64,000 nt of DNA from Aulosira sp. FACHB-615 (lineage in GTDB: Bacteria; Cyanobacteriota; Cyanobacteriia; Cyanobacteriales; Nostocaceae). Both the position numbers and the translations under genes were made by a program. The notes beneath the pieces are model-generated. The model saw only the letters and a program-made list of their open reading frames with translations. It did no database searches and had not been told where the DNA came from. Position 1 is the first letter of the stretch; each line of letters starts with the position of its first letter. Below, piece by piece: positions 53,625 through 62,440 of this stretch. The DNA is taken from assembly GCF_014698045.1 (NCBI RefSeq), contig NZ_JACJSE010000024.1:34378-98377 (forward strand), given 5' to 3'.

Positions 53625-54638
53625 CTAAGTCTCATCGAATTTAAATTTTGTAGATTTTTGCATTGATGTTTTGGTATTTCTCTCTAAAAAATTCTGGAGT
53701 TCCTGAAGATTCTTGATAAATTTTAAAAATTGATAGGTCTGGATCGGACGCTTAAAAATTTTGAGAATAAATACAAACCAGTCATATAAAGTTGCTTTAT
53801 GCAAGAGATAACGGCATTCTGGATACAACAAAGCAGACCACAATAATGTAGGTGTAGCAATAACTTTTTTGCTTCTAAATTCTTGCCAAATTAATTGAAT
53901 GTTTTCCTCACTAAGTGGCATATATCTCAAGAAATTAGCAGCAAGCAGAAATTGTGATACACCCCATTCCACTACATTCTTAGAACGAGATGTTGAACGG
54001 GTTACAGCAAAATTTGCTAATTCTTGATTAACAAATAAAATCGGATAATTATATGCTCTTTCTCGGACGTGTTCAATAATCGCAGAAGGAGTAGAAACCG
54101 GAACTTGATAATTTTCTATATTCTTGTTTCTAATTAACATCGCACCTTGAGAATGTAGTGCGCCTAATATTTGATGTTTATGCGGAAAATACCACAATTT
54201 GTAGGGTTCTTTAATTGATAAGGGGAAAGTGCTTGTCTGCAAATTTTTCCAGATGCCATTTTCTTGCTCTTGCCACATCCGCATATTAGACCAAGCCACC
54301 TCTACCTCTGGATGTTTTTCCATTGCTTCTAGCATTTTTTCTAAGAAGTCGGGATTCCACCAGTTATCATCTTCTAGTAATGACACAAAAGGTTCATCGA
54401 CTTTGCGAAAAACTAGATTAAAAGTTTGCGTTGCGCCCAAGTTTTTTGGATGATTTACTAGAATAATTCTAGGGTCTGTAATTTTTTCGACTAACTCTTT
54501 GGGTGTTGAATCATCCGGGTCGTCATTGTGCAGTTCACAAATCCAGTCCTGAAAAGTCTGATTCAGTAAACTGTCTAAGGCACGAGGCAGAAGCTGAGGA
54601 CGGCGATAAGTACAAAGATAAATACGACAAACAGCCAT
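53625..54638 (-). CDS. Glycosyltransferase family 2
   Basis: 337 residues. GT-A fold: CRIYLCTYRRPQLLPRALDSLL, ELHNDDPDDST near 36-46, NLGATQTFNL and the catalytic aspartates in FVSLLEDDNWWNPDFLEKML near 85-105. The C-terminal 100 residues are basic and contain hydrophobic segments that may bind the membrane. A spacer of about 170 bases follows on its downstream side. Substrate unknown. Confidence 0.84.
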   Translation of the reverse strand: MAVCRIYLCTYRRPQLLPRALDSLLNQTFQDWICELHNDDPDDSTPKELVEKITDPRIILVNHPKNLGATQTFNLVFRKVDEPFVSLLEDDNWWNPDFLEKMLEAMEKHPEVEVAWSNMRMWQEQENGIWKNLQTSTFPLSIKEPYKLWYFPHKHQILGALHSQGAMLIRNKNIENYQVPVSTPSAIIEHVRERAYNYPILFVNQELANFAVTRSTSRSKNVVEWGVSQFLLAANFLRYMPLSEENIQLIWQEFRSKKVIATPTLLWSALLYPECRYLLHKATLYDWFVFILKIFKRPIQTYQFLKFIKNLQELQNFLERNTKTSMQKSTKFKFDET

Positions 54639-54710
54639 AATTAAATAAGTGTGATTCTAGCAATTCAAAATAATGATCAAAACTTTCATTAATGGGTGTG
54701 GATTTTTTTA

Positions 54711-55688
54711 TCAAATTTTCTGATAAGGTTCTTGAAAATATCTAAAATTATAAACTCCCTTTTGCAGTCGTTTTGCTAATTTCCAACCTATAAAGCGGCT
54801 GATTTCTAAATAAAGCTTACCCCCTAGAGGCGGTAAATCTGAGCCACCTAAGCTTCTTACTTTGGCTTCTGCCTTTTTTCTCAATTCAGGTACATCAGGA
54901 TAAACTTCATAAATGAAGCGTTGAAACACGGTTGCACAAGCATGACGTGTACGTGGACTGTTTTCTTTTAGCAAAAGATTATTTGTACCAAGTTCTAGGG
55001 CTAAAAAAGCAGATTCCCATGCTTTTTGAGATTTAGAACCACTAAGACTATGAGAGTTGCCTGATCTGTAGTATGACTTAGCATCTGAGCTAAACTTAAC
55101 TCCTTGACTAGCCAAGAGAATACGACAAAAATATTCACCATCGTCATTTAAGGACAAACTTTCATTCCAAATGCCAGCTTTATCAGCAACTTTGCGAGAA
55201 ACTAACCAAGCAGCAGGGTGCATCATCCAATGTCCTTCCCAAGCGCAAACCAGCCACTCAACAGGTAGCATATCCACCCAAAGAGGCTGAGGGATAAATT
55301 GAGCTTCGGAAGGATTTGTCTGAAATCTCGCCCATGCTCCTGATGCAATCACATCTGAATTGCGATCGCAATTTAGAAGTTGCATTTGATGTTCTATCTT
55401 GTCAGGTGCTAATAAATCATCAGCATCTAGATATTGAATAAATTCTCCTTGGGCTTCCTGAAGTGCTTTGTTTCTGGCTGCACTTGCTCCCCGATTAGTT
55501 TGAAGGATAACTTTAACGTTGTGTGATACAAATTTTTGAGCAACTGTCACACTAGCATCAATAGAGCCATCATCTACTATAATTACTTCTATATTTTTCC
55601 AGGTTTGCTGTAAAGCTGATTCTAACGTTTGAGCTAACCAACGTTCGGCATTATAGCAAGGTATAAGTATAGAAACTAAAGGTATCAT
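54711..55688 (-). CDS. Glycosyltransferase family 2
   Basis: 325 residues. Classical GT2 N-terminus PLVSILIPCYNAERWLAQTLES, VIIVDDGSIDAS near 35-46, GASAARNKAL near 70 and the DxD equivalent FIQYLDADDLLAPDKIEHQM near 87-105. The C-terminal part contains NDDGEYFCRILLAS with the second acidic motif. Ordinary member of the family. Confidence 0.87.
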   Translation of the reverse strand: MIPLVSILIPCYNAERWLAQTLESALQQTWKNIEVIIVDDGSIDASVTVAQKFVSHNVKVILQTNRGASAARNKALQEAQGEFIQYLDADDLLAPDKIEHQMQLLNCDRNSDVIASGAWARFQTNPSEAQFIPQPLWVDMLPVEWLVCAWEGHWMMHPAAWLVSRKVADKAGIWNESLSLNDDGEYFCRILLASQGVKFSSDAKSYYRSGNSHSLSGSKSQKAWESAFLALELGTNNLLLKENSPRTRHACATVFQRFIYEVYPDVPELRKKAEAKVRSLGGSDLPPLGGKLYLEISRFIGWKLAKRLQKGVYNFRYFQEPYQKI

Positions 55689-55774
55689 ACGACTTCCTCC
55701 ATTTATCCTAAATAGAAGAATTTTTTTGACATATCATCCTTAAAACTCGCTGATTTTGGTCTAAATCCAAAAAA

Positions 55775-56752
55775 CTATTTAACAATATGCTTCCAGCCAT
55801 AGCGGAAATACCAAGGCTTGGAGTCTGCTACATAGTGATGTAAAACTGCTTGAGGCTGAATCACTTCATCTTTACTAGGCATAACTATGTATTCTTTATC
55901 TGGTGCAACTGCACAAGGTTTACCAGCCATTAGCATAGCGACAAGTGCCTGTTCTTGATAATAATGAGTGCCTTGCTGCTCTATCATAGTTCTGCACCAA
56001 TATTCTAATTTTTCCCAATCAATATCCTCACTTTTTAAACCACATATTCCTACATTCAAGCGTTCAGATATATTGGCTTGTGCTAAGGAAGCCATCAAAG
56101 TTTCTGGATAACCATAGGAAGTCTCAACATCTACCATATGACATGGCTGCTGAGGAGATTTGAGCCAGTCTAATAGAAAATCTGGTGTACGGAAAAATAA
56201 CATATCAGAATCTAATACCAGTTTCCATCCTTGAGAGGCAATGTGAATATCTGTTACTTTTCGCAGATTTGGATAATTCAAGCGGCGTTCTCTGAGATAT
56301 GGAAATTTTTTCTGGGGTAGATATTGATTTATGTATTCTTCAATTTCTGAGTTGAGAATTATTTTGGCATTGGGAAAAATTTTGATGATTTGGTCTTGAT
56401 ACTTTTTTTCTAAAGAGCCATCATCATAAATAATTGGTCGCAAAGTCAAGTTTGTATGTTGTGCCATCGAGTAAGCACATAAACAGGTCTGATACCAAAA
56501 ATTTCGCCCAGTCAAAAAATAAATATCTAGAGGTTCTTGAGAAGATTTAATATTAATTGATGGTAAATTATAAGCGGCTGCTTCCATTTGTAGGCTTGAC
56601 CAATGGTCAGTCACCACATTGAGAACGCCTTTTTGCAGAGTTCTTTGCACAAATGTCTTAGGAGAATAATATAACTTATAGGCGATCGCCCCAAACTGAA
56701 ATTTCTTGGCTAACTGGCGAACATTTGTGCTAATTGTATTATTAGTTAACAT
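55775..56752 (-). CDS. Putative GT8-like glycosyltransferase
   Basis: 325 residues. Central GT-A core with IYFLTGRNFWYQTCLCAYSM, RPIIYDDGSLEKKYQ and the metal-binding DSD in WKLVLDSDMLFFRTPDFLLDWL near 175-195. The C-terminus ends in HHYVADSKPWYFRYGW, which resembles the HxxGxxKPW element of GT8 enzymes. An N-terminal 50-residue extension is present. Function as sugar transferase is likely; donor unknown. Confidence 0.65.
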   Translation of the reverse strand: MLTNNTISTNVRQLAKKFQFGAIAYKLYYSPKTFVQRTLQKGVLNVVTDHWSSLQMEAAAYNLPSINIKSSQEPLDIYFLTGRNFWYQTCLCAYSMAQHTNLTLRPIIYDDGSLEKKYQDQIIKIFPNAKIILNSEIEEYINQYLPQKKFPYLRERRLNYPNLRKVTDIHIASQGWKLVLDSDMLFFRTPDFLLDWLKSPQQPCHMVDVETSYGYPETLMASLAQANISERLNVGICGLKSEDIDWEKLEYWCRTMIEQQGTHYYQEQALVAMLMAGKPCAVAPDKEYIVMPSKDEVIQPQAVLHHYVADSKPWYFRYGWKHIVK

Positions 56753-56815
56753 AACTTAATTTTTACATACTTCATAAGTAATATTCAGTGAAATTTGAAT
56801 CTATATAATTAAACA

Positions 56816-57781
56816 CTAGAGTTGATTGCCGTGGTTAGCCGATAAAGTTCCTAATCCCTCAAACATTCCACAAGCACCTTGCCAATTGATGTAATTAGCA
56901 GGACTCTTCCAAGGTTGATAACTAAAAAATGCCTTTATCTGCCTGGGAATAACACTCCAACTAGGTATTTTCTGCCAAGGATGAATGTTATGAGCATCTA
57001 AAACTTGAACCCAGGAACGCAATGAAGCTCGATTCAGACGCGCCAAGTAATCTTTAGTTAAACGATTTGCTGAGATAAGATGAGTTAATTGTAGTTGAGG
57101 GAAGTAACCTACTGCCCAACCAGCTTCGAGAAGTGTTAAGTTAATGTCGCAGTCACCTCCAGATTGTAAACTTTTACCTGTTCTATCTAGAGATAGCCTA
57201 TTGATATTTTCTGCAATACTATCAACATAAAGCAATGCAGCTTGGCGTTGCAAAGCCATTCCTGCTCCAATAGGAGCAAAGTAAGGATGCTGTTTTTCTT
57301 TTTTGGGGAGTTCATCAAAAGCGTAAATTTGAATTTCTTCACCTAAATTACGTAGTGCTAAACAAACCCAGAAATCTTTTACCCAAGACTCAGGTTCGAC
57401 TTCAAAATCTGGGAGAGATTTACCACCAATTGCACCTAAATGTGGATAATTTTGAAAAATTTCAATTACATTATTTAGATAATTATCATCAAGGACATTA
57501 TCATCATCCACAAATACTAGATATTTCCCTTGACTTGCTTTAATTCCTGCTATTCTTGCTCTTGTTAAGCCTAATTTTTCTTCCCTAACAACTTTTGTAT
57601 AGTTGTGCCAGGAAAAATCAAATTTATAAATATATGTTGGATCAGGTGTTAAATTATCTATAACTATTAGTTCCCAGCTTTCCTGTAAAAGAGTCTGTTT
57701 TTTTAAAGCATTAAGCGTTTTTTGTAACCGCTCGTAATTAGGATTATGAGTAGGAATAATAACTGAAACAAGGGGATTCAT
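56816..57781 (-). CDS. Glycosyltransferase family 2
   Basis: 321 residues. NPLVSVIIPTHNPNYERLQKTL at the start, ELIVIDNLTPDPTY near 38-50, LTRARIAGI and the aspartates in YLVFVDDDNVLDDNYLNNVIEI near 88-108; later GGDCDINLTLLEAGW bears the second acidic motif. Overlaps the stop of the acetyltransferase upstream by four bases (ATGA), hence translationally coupled. Confidence 0.87.
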   Translation of the reverse strand: MNPLVSVIIPTHNPNYERLQKTLNALKKQTLLQESWELIVIDNLTPDPTYIYKFDFSWHNYTKVVREEKLGLTRARIAGIKASQGKYLVFVDDDNVLDDNYLNNVIEIFQNYPHLGAIGGKSLPDFEVEPESWVKDFWVCLALRNLGEEIQIYAFDELPKKEKQHPYFAPIGAGMALQRQAALLYVDSIAENINRLSLDRTGKSLQSGGDCDINLTLLEAGWAVGYFPQLQLTHLISANRLTKDYLARLNRASLRSWVQVLDAHNIHPWQKIPSWSVIPRQIKAFFSYQPWKSPANYINWQGACGMFEGLGTLSANHGNQL

Positions 57782-58335
57782 AAACGATTTCTCACTACTT
57801 TTGCAGGAACACCTACTGCTACTGAATAAGGTGGTAAATCTTTAGTTACAACTGCACCAGCACCAACAACACAACCATTTCCAATAGTCACACCTCCTAA
57901 AATAGTAACTCCCGCGCCAAGCCATACATCTTCTCCGATATTTACTGGTAATAAAATATCTGGATTACATCTAATCGGCTTATTTTTATCAGGAATTGTA
58001 TGATTTGAAGAGAGTATTCGACAGTGCATAGCAATTAGAGTATCTTTACCAACTGTGACATCACCATGACCATAAATTACTGTATAAGGGCCGATAAAAA
58101 CATTCTTATCAATCACAATGCTTCCTCCCCATGCTTGGAGAATAACACCCTGTTCTAATCTAACTTCAGATGCTAATTTAATCTTGCCTGGAGTGCCATT
58201 AGCAAAGCCAAGTGTGGCTGATACTTGCTGGCCTATCCAACAAGAAGATTCTAAATCAACGCCTACTAGCTTTAGCCGAAACCGCCTCCAGATATTTATC
58301 ACCTTTTCTTGTTCGTTAAAGAGGCGCTTTAACAT
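57778..58335 (-). CDS. Left-handed beta-helix O-acetyltransferase
   Basis: 185 residues with hexapeptide repeats from about 60 to 175, for example VFIGPYTVIYGHGDVTVGK and NIGEDVWLGAGVTILGGVTIGNGCVVGAGAVV in outline. The catalytic His is in SSNHTIPD near 113. It ends with the standard PYSVAVGVPAKVVRNR. It should O-acetylate a sugar or sugar-lipid in this pathway and is the second predicted O-acetylating gene in the cluster, alongside the membrane acyltransferase at 50128. Confidence 0.87.
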   Translation of the reverse strand: MLKRLFNEQEKVINIWRRFRLKLVGVDLESSCWIGQQVSATLGFANGTPGKIKLASEVRLEQGVILQAWGGSIVIDKNVFIGPYTVIYGHGDVTVGKDTLIAMHCRILSSNHTIPDKNKPIRCNPDILLPVNIGEDVWLGAGVTILGGVTIGNGCVVGAGAVVTKDLPPYSVAVGVPAKVVRNRL

Positions 58336-58344
58336 CAGCTATTA

Positions 58345-59277
58345 CTACACGAATTTTCGGCTCACTAAATGCTTTAAATTACGGAATTTACTACCTAAAC
58401 CAAGTTGGAATCGTAACCTAGCAATTAAACTAGGTTTACCAATAAGTTGACTATTCTTCCAAGGAGTAGTCCTGAGATATCTTATATATTCATCTTTAAA
58501 TGGATGTTGACAAGCGTAATGCCAAGGTTTTGCACTCCCGCCTCCTACAAAATGAACAATTGCTGGATCAAGTTTTGCTTCTGTATATTTAAACTTCTCA
58601 TATCTACTTTGGTATTTATAATTATTCAATGATTCTTCATAGATGAAAGGCTGTGCATTCCAGACTAGATCAATAGGTAGCCAAGAATTATGAAGTAATA
58701 TATTTAAAACATCTTGATCCCACCATTTCAAGCGTTCTGGTTTTTGATTAATCAACTCACAACCTCTTTCTAAGATTTTTAGTTCACGCCAGATTTTCAG
58801 GTTAATTAGCATTAATCCAGCATTGAAATATAAAGATTCTTCTGATAAAAAAATGTGTGAAGGATAGTCATCCATACCTGCTGCAATAGTAGCAGCATGA
58901 CTAAAGTTTTGAATATCAATATTCCACAGGGTCTCAATAGATTTCCGAATAACTATATCTGAGTCGATAAATAAAACTTTATCTATATTTGATGGTAAGA
59001 TTTCAGGGATAAATAATCTAAAATATGTGGCTAAAGATATGTGGTGAGTTATAGGAGCTTTTAGCAAGATATCTTTGTGAATTTCTATTATTGAATACTG
59101 TTGTTTACTTTTTTCTAAGAAAGTTTTAAGTTTATGAAAACTAGTTGTATTGGAGTCATCAGTAATAATATATACATGAAAAAGATGGTTTTCATTATTA
59201 AAAAACAAAGATGATAACATCACTGCACAATGCTGTGTATATTGGTCATCAATAGTACAAACTACATTAATAGTCAT
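58345..59277 (-). CDS. Glycosyltransferase family 8
   Basis: 310 residues. Textbook GT8 layout: NVVCTIDDQYTQHCAVMLSSL at the N-terminus, the DxD metal motif in VLFIDSDIVIRKSIETLWNI near 98-115, YFNAGLMLINLKIWRE near 150-165, and the final HFVGGGSAKPWHYAC near 250-262. Retaining enzyme adding galactose or glucose to a growing glycan (family knowledge). It follows the acetyltransferase gene by nine bases on the same message. Confidence 0.9.
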   Translation of the reverse strand: MTINVVCTIDDQYTQHCAVMLSSLFFNNENHLFHVYIITDDSNTTSFHKLKTFLEKSKQQYSIIEIHKDILLKAPITHHISLATYFRLFIPEILPSNIDKVLFIDSDIVIRKSIETLWNIDIQNFSHAATIAAGMDDYPSHIFLSEESLYFNAGLMLINLKIWRELKILERGCELINQKPERLKWWDQDVLNILLHNSWLPIDLVWNAQPFIYEESLNNYKYQSRYEKFKYTEAKLDPAIVHFVGGGSAKPWHYACQHPFKDEYIRYLRTTPWKNSQLIGKPSLIARLRFQLGLGSKFRNLKHLVSRKFV

Positions 59278-59430
59278 AATACAATAATAGTTTAGAGATT
59301 AAATCAAATAGTATATATTATTTGCGTCTCAGAATAAATTAATGAGGAATATGCTTTGGATGATGAATAATAATTTTTATTCGAGACTTTTAGTAAACCT
59401 GAATTAGTACTTTTGCCAGGAATGCACTCC

Positions 59431-60690
59431 TCATAGGTAAACTACACTGCCATAATTAGCAATTCGGACAACACCATGATCAGAACGATATGGCCACATC
59501 GCTTCATTGACAATAGAAGGATTAACCTCAAATACCAAAGCATCTTCAGCTTCTAAGTAACATACAGGATCATTTGGACGGTAAACAAAAAAACTGGCTC
59601 GATATTGACCAGGAAAAAGCTTTAATGTAGCTAGAGTAAATATAACTTCTACATCTTGTTTCAACAAAAAGGGTGGAATACCTTCTTCTACACTACAAAT
59701 ACTAGAAACCAAAGAACCCATTGCATCATAAATTCTCACTACAATTGCCGTATCTGATAATGGATCATGTCCGTGTAATTTTAGCTTTAATAAATAGTTA
59801 CCGTTGAAAATAGGAGAGTAAGTAATATCACCTGTATCACGATCTTGCAGCAATACTTCATTTAATGCAATGCCGTAACGACTAACAACTCCTGAAAATA
59901 AGGGCTTGCTTTGAGTAGCATTCAGATAATGATTAACTACAAGTTCTGCACTACCCTCAAAAACTAAGCTACCATTCTTCATAAGAAGAGCAGAATTACA
60001 AAGTTGACGTACAGCCGCCATATTATGGCTAACAAATAAAACTGTACGCCCACCCTGTGCAACATCTTGCATTTTTCCTAAACATTTTTTTTGAAACTCT
60101 ACATCACCCACTGCTAAGACTTCATCTACTACTAAAATCTCAGGTTCTAGATGCGCTGCTACAGCAAATGCCAAGCGCACATACATACCTGACGAATATC
60201 GTTTTACTGGTGTATCTAAAAACTTTTCAACCTCTGCAAAAGCTACAATTTCATCAAACTTTTGCTTAATCTCTGCCTTACTCATCCCTAAAATTGCACC
60301 ATTGAGGTAGATATTCTCTCTACCAGTCAATTCTGGGTGAAAGCCTGTACCTACCTCCAGCAAACTAGCAACTCTACCTTTAATTTTGATGTTTCCTTGG
60401 GTTGGTTCAGTAATACGACTGAGAATCTTCAACAGGGTTGATTTACCTGCTCCATTACGTCCAATAATGCCTACTCTATCACCTTGCTTAATTTCAAATG
60501 AAACATCTTTTAGCGCCCAAAACTCTTCCTGATAGTTTGAAGATTTAAATTTTCTATTTTGGAAAGACTTAAATAAACCTTTGGCACCATTAGCTATAAC
60601 ATCTCGTAAAGCAGTATACTTTTCCTGCTGTTGGTGTCCAATAATATATTTTTTACCCAGGTTTTCTACTGTAATTATAGTGTCAGACAT
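59431..60690 (-). CDS. Polysaccharide ABC exporter ATP-binding subunit (Wzt) with C-terminal extension
   Basis: 419 residues from ATG 60690 (MSDTIITVENLGKKY); an upstream ATG at 60735 adds 15 unrelated residues. ABC ATPase of the capsule/O-antigen export class: Walker A GRNGAGKST near 80, signature RYSSGMYVRLAFAVA near 165, Walker B EILVVDEVLAVGD near 185-197. Beyond the ATPase (about residue 245) lies a C-terminal domain of about 170 residues, beta-rich, as in the Wzt proteins that recognise a chemical cap on the polymer end. It pairs with the permease at 60762. Confidence 0.9.
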   Translation of the reverse strand: MSDTIITVENLGKKYIIGHQQQEKYTALRDVIANGAKGLFKSFQNRKFKSSNYQEEFWALKDVSFEIKQGDRVGIIGRNGAGKSTLLKILSRITEPTQGNIKIKGRVASLLEVGTGFHPELTGRENIYLNGAILGMSKAEIKQKFDEIVAFAEVEKFLDTPVKRYSSGMYVRLAFAVAAHLEPEILVVDEVLAVGDVEFQKKCLGKMQDVAQGGRTVLFVSHNMAAVRQLCNSALLMKNGSLVFEGSAELVVNHYLNATQSKPLFSGVVSRYGIALNEVLLQDRDTGDITYSPIFNGNYLLKLKLHGHDPLSDTAIVVRIYDAMGSLVSSICSVEEGIPPFLLKQDVEVIFTLATLKLFPGQYRASFFVYRPNDPVCYLEAEDALVFEVNPSIVNEAMWPYRSDHGVVRIANYGSVVYL

Positions 60691-60761
60691 TAGTTTTAAT
60701 TTTAAATTTATCTGATAATTGAATTTACAGGACAAAGATATTTTTAATTGAGTTTTTATCG

Positions 60762-61604
60762 TTAAATCACATCAGCAAATGTCCGTTCCATTCTGCGGAA
60801 GTACCAAATTCCACTGATAAATAATAGAAATACTAAGCCCAAAGAAAGTAAAAATCCGGGTAAATATAAGTTCGATTCTCCCCCTAAAATTGCCCAACGA
60901 AAACCATCGATTACACCAACAATTGGGTTTAAAGAGTAGATAAATCGCCATTGTGGGGGAACTATGGTACTACTAAATCCTACTGGTGATATGTATAATC
61001 CAAACTGAACAATAAATGGGACAATATAACGAAAATCTCTATATTTAACATTTAAAGAAGCCAGCCATAATCCTGCACCCATTGAAGCTGCAAACGCAAT
61101 GGCAATAAAAAATGGTAAGGTGACAATTCGCCAAGTAGGAACAAAATTATACCAAGCCATTAATCCTAGTAAAATTATCCCTGAAACCATGAAGTCTACA
61201 AAGCTAACTACCACTGCACTAGTAGGAACAATGAGGCGAGGAAAGTATACTTTTGAAATTAAATTGGCATTACCAATCAAACTATTGCTGCATTCGGAAA
61301 GGGAATTGGCAAAAAATTGCCAAGGTAACATAGCTGAGAATACTAAAATCGGATAGGGCGCACCCTGGGAAGGCAGTTTTGCTAACTGTCCAAAGACGAC
61401 TGAAAACACTACCATCGTCAGAAATGGGCGAATTAATGCCCAAGCAATACCGATCGCAGTTTGTTTATACCTTACCAAAATGTCACGCCAAGCCAGAAAA
61501 TAAAATAATTCTCGATAACGCCATATATCTTTCCAATACTGCTGTTCAGTGCGTCCCGCTTCAATCACCAACTCTTGTTTAGCTACAGTTTTCGTATTAC
61601 TCAT
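60762..61604 (-). CDS. Polysaccharide ABC exporter permease (Wzm)
   Basis: 280 residues, six membrane helices (about 37-55, 65-85, 110-130, 145-165, 175-195, 250-270). ABC-2 permease of the Wzm/KpsM class: RDILVRYKQTAIGIAWALIRP near 40-60 and the SLNPIVGVIDGFRWAILGG segment near 220-240 are diagnostic. Together with the Wzt gene immediately downstream it forms an exporter of finished lipid-linked polysaccharide across the inner membrane. Confidence 0.92.
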   Translation of the reverse strand: MSNTKTVAKQELVIEAGRTEQQYWKDIWRYRELFYFLAWRDILVRYKQTAIGIAWALIRPFLTMVVFSVVFGQLAKLPSQGAPYPILVFSAMLPWQFFANSLSECSNSLIGNANLISKVYFPRLIVPTSAVVVSFVDFMVSGIILLGLMAWYNFVPTWRIVTLPFFIAIAFAASMGAGLWLASLNVKYRDFRYIVPFIVQFGLYISPVGFSSTIVPPQWRFIYSLNPIVGVIDGFRWAILGGESNLYLPGFLLSLGLVFLLFISGIWYFRRMERTFADVI

Positions 61605-61650
61605 AGTTCTTGATTGAAGATTTATATCTGAAGGAAGTTTAATAGCTTAG

Positions 61651-62079
61651 TTAATTAACAACCTGAAAACCAGTAAGAGTTTGATAAGTAATATCTCTGG
61701 CACTTCTGCGCGTAAATTCACTTACAGAAGGATTTCCGTGAGAACTAATCACTCCTGTTGCTTGTTGCCATAGTTCTTGTGGTGCTGCTGAAATTTCATA
61801 AGCATGATCGTCACGTTTACGGACGTGATACCATTTGGTTTGTTGGCAGTGTTCACACCAAAAAGCTTCTAACCATTCTCCTTCGAGAGGAACGGCTGTT
61901 CGATTTGCTACTAAAATTAAGGCATTCCGCCGACTCATTCCCCTTTGTTGTAATTGACCTGGTTTATCGGCAAATATCTGATATTTCTGACTGACGCTAT
62001 CAAGATAACAGCCATGAATCGGACAGTAAATTCCGCGTCGTTTAGAACGTTTCCGATTTCGGTCACACCTTCTCTGCAA
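61651..62079 (-). CDS. Hypothetical basic protein with two zinc-finger-like motifs
   Basis: 142 residues starting at a TTG (62079): a strong GGAGG lies five bases ahead, and the longer frame to 62103 begins at another TTG with no such site. The N-terminal region is very basic (RRCDRNRKRSKRRG). Two cysteine/histidine groups, CPIHGC near residue 20-25 and CEHC near 75-78, could bind one zinc ion, and the WYHVRK segment follows. No known family; the basic start suggests nucleic-acid binding. It lies between the last GT4 gene and the Wzm permease, so a role in cluster regulation or localisation is possible. Confidence 0.55.
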   Translation of the reverse strand: MQRRCDRNRKRSKRRGIYCPIHGCYLDSVSQKYQIFADKPGQLQQRGMSRRNALILVANRTAVPLEGEWLEAFWCEHCQQTKWYHVRKRDDHAYEISAAPQELWQQATGVISSHGNPSVSEFTRRSARDITYQTLTGFQVVN

Positions 62080-62103
62080 TTTCACCTCCTGTATAGACAA
62101 CAA

Positions 62104-62440
62104 CTATGGGCAAGGAAGGTTGCGTTGGAGGGACTGAGATCAAAAGAAGACCATCAAAGCCCAACTCCTCAAAATACAGCCAAAATGTTCAATTACAATG
62201 GTAATTTTGTTTGTTTTTGCTACCTTTGTTGGTTAATTATTTCACAACTCTGGAAATTCTTGAAACCAGCTTTTAAACTCTCATCAATAACTTAATGTTA
62301 TTGAAGTACAGTTTAATTCAATCAAGTTCTTAACTTTGTATTTAGCTGATGCTATTTTTATACCATGTAGTTGAACATTTGTGGCTTTATTAATTTGATA
62401 ATTATTGGGAAATTACCAAACTTTAATAACCTCACTAAGC
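62104..62440. other. Spacer inside the polysaccharide cluster
   Basis: 337 bases of AT-rich sequence between the hypothetical basic protein and the next GT4 gene. I see no gene; a promoter for the Wzm-Wzt part of the cluster may lie here. Nothing repeat-like is evident. Confidence 0.5.
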
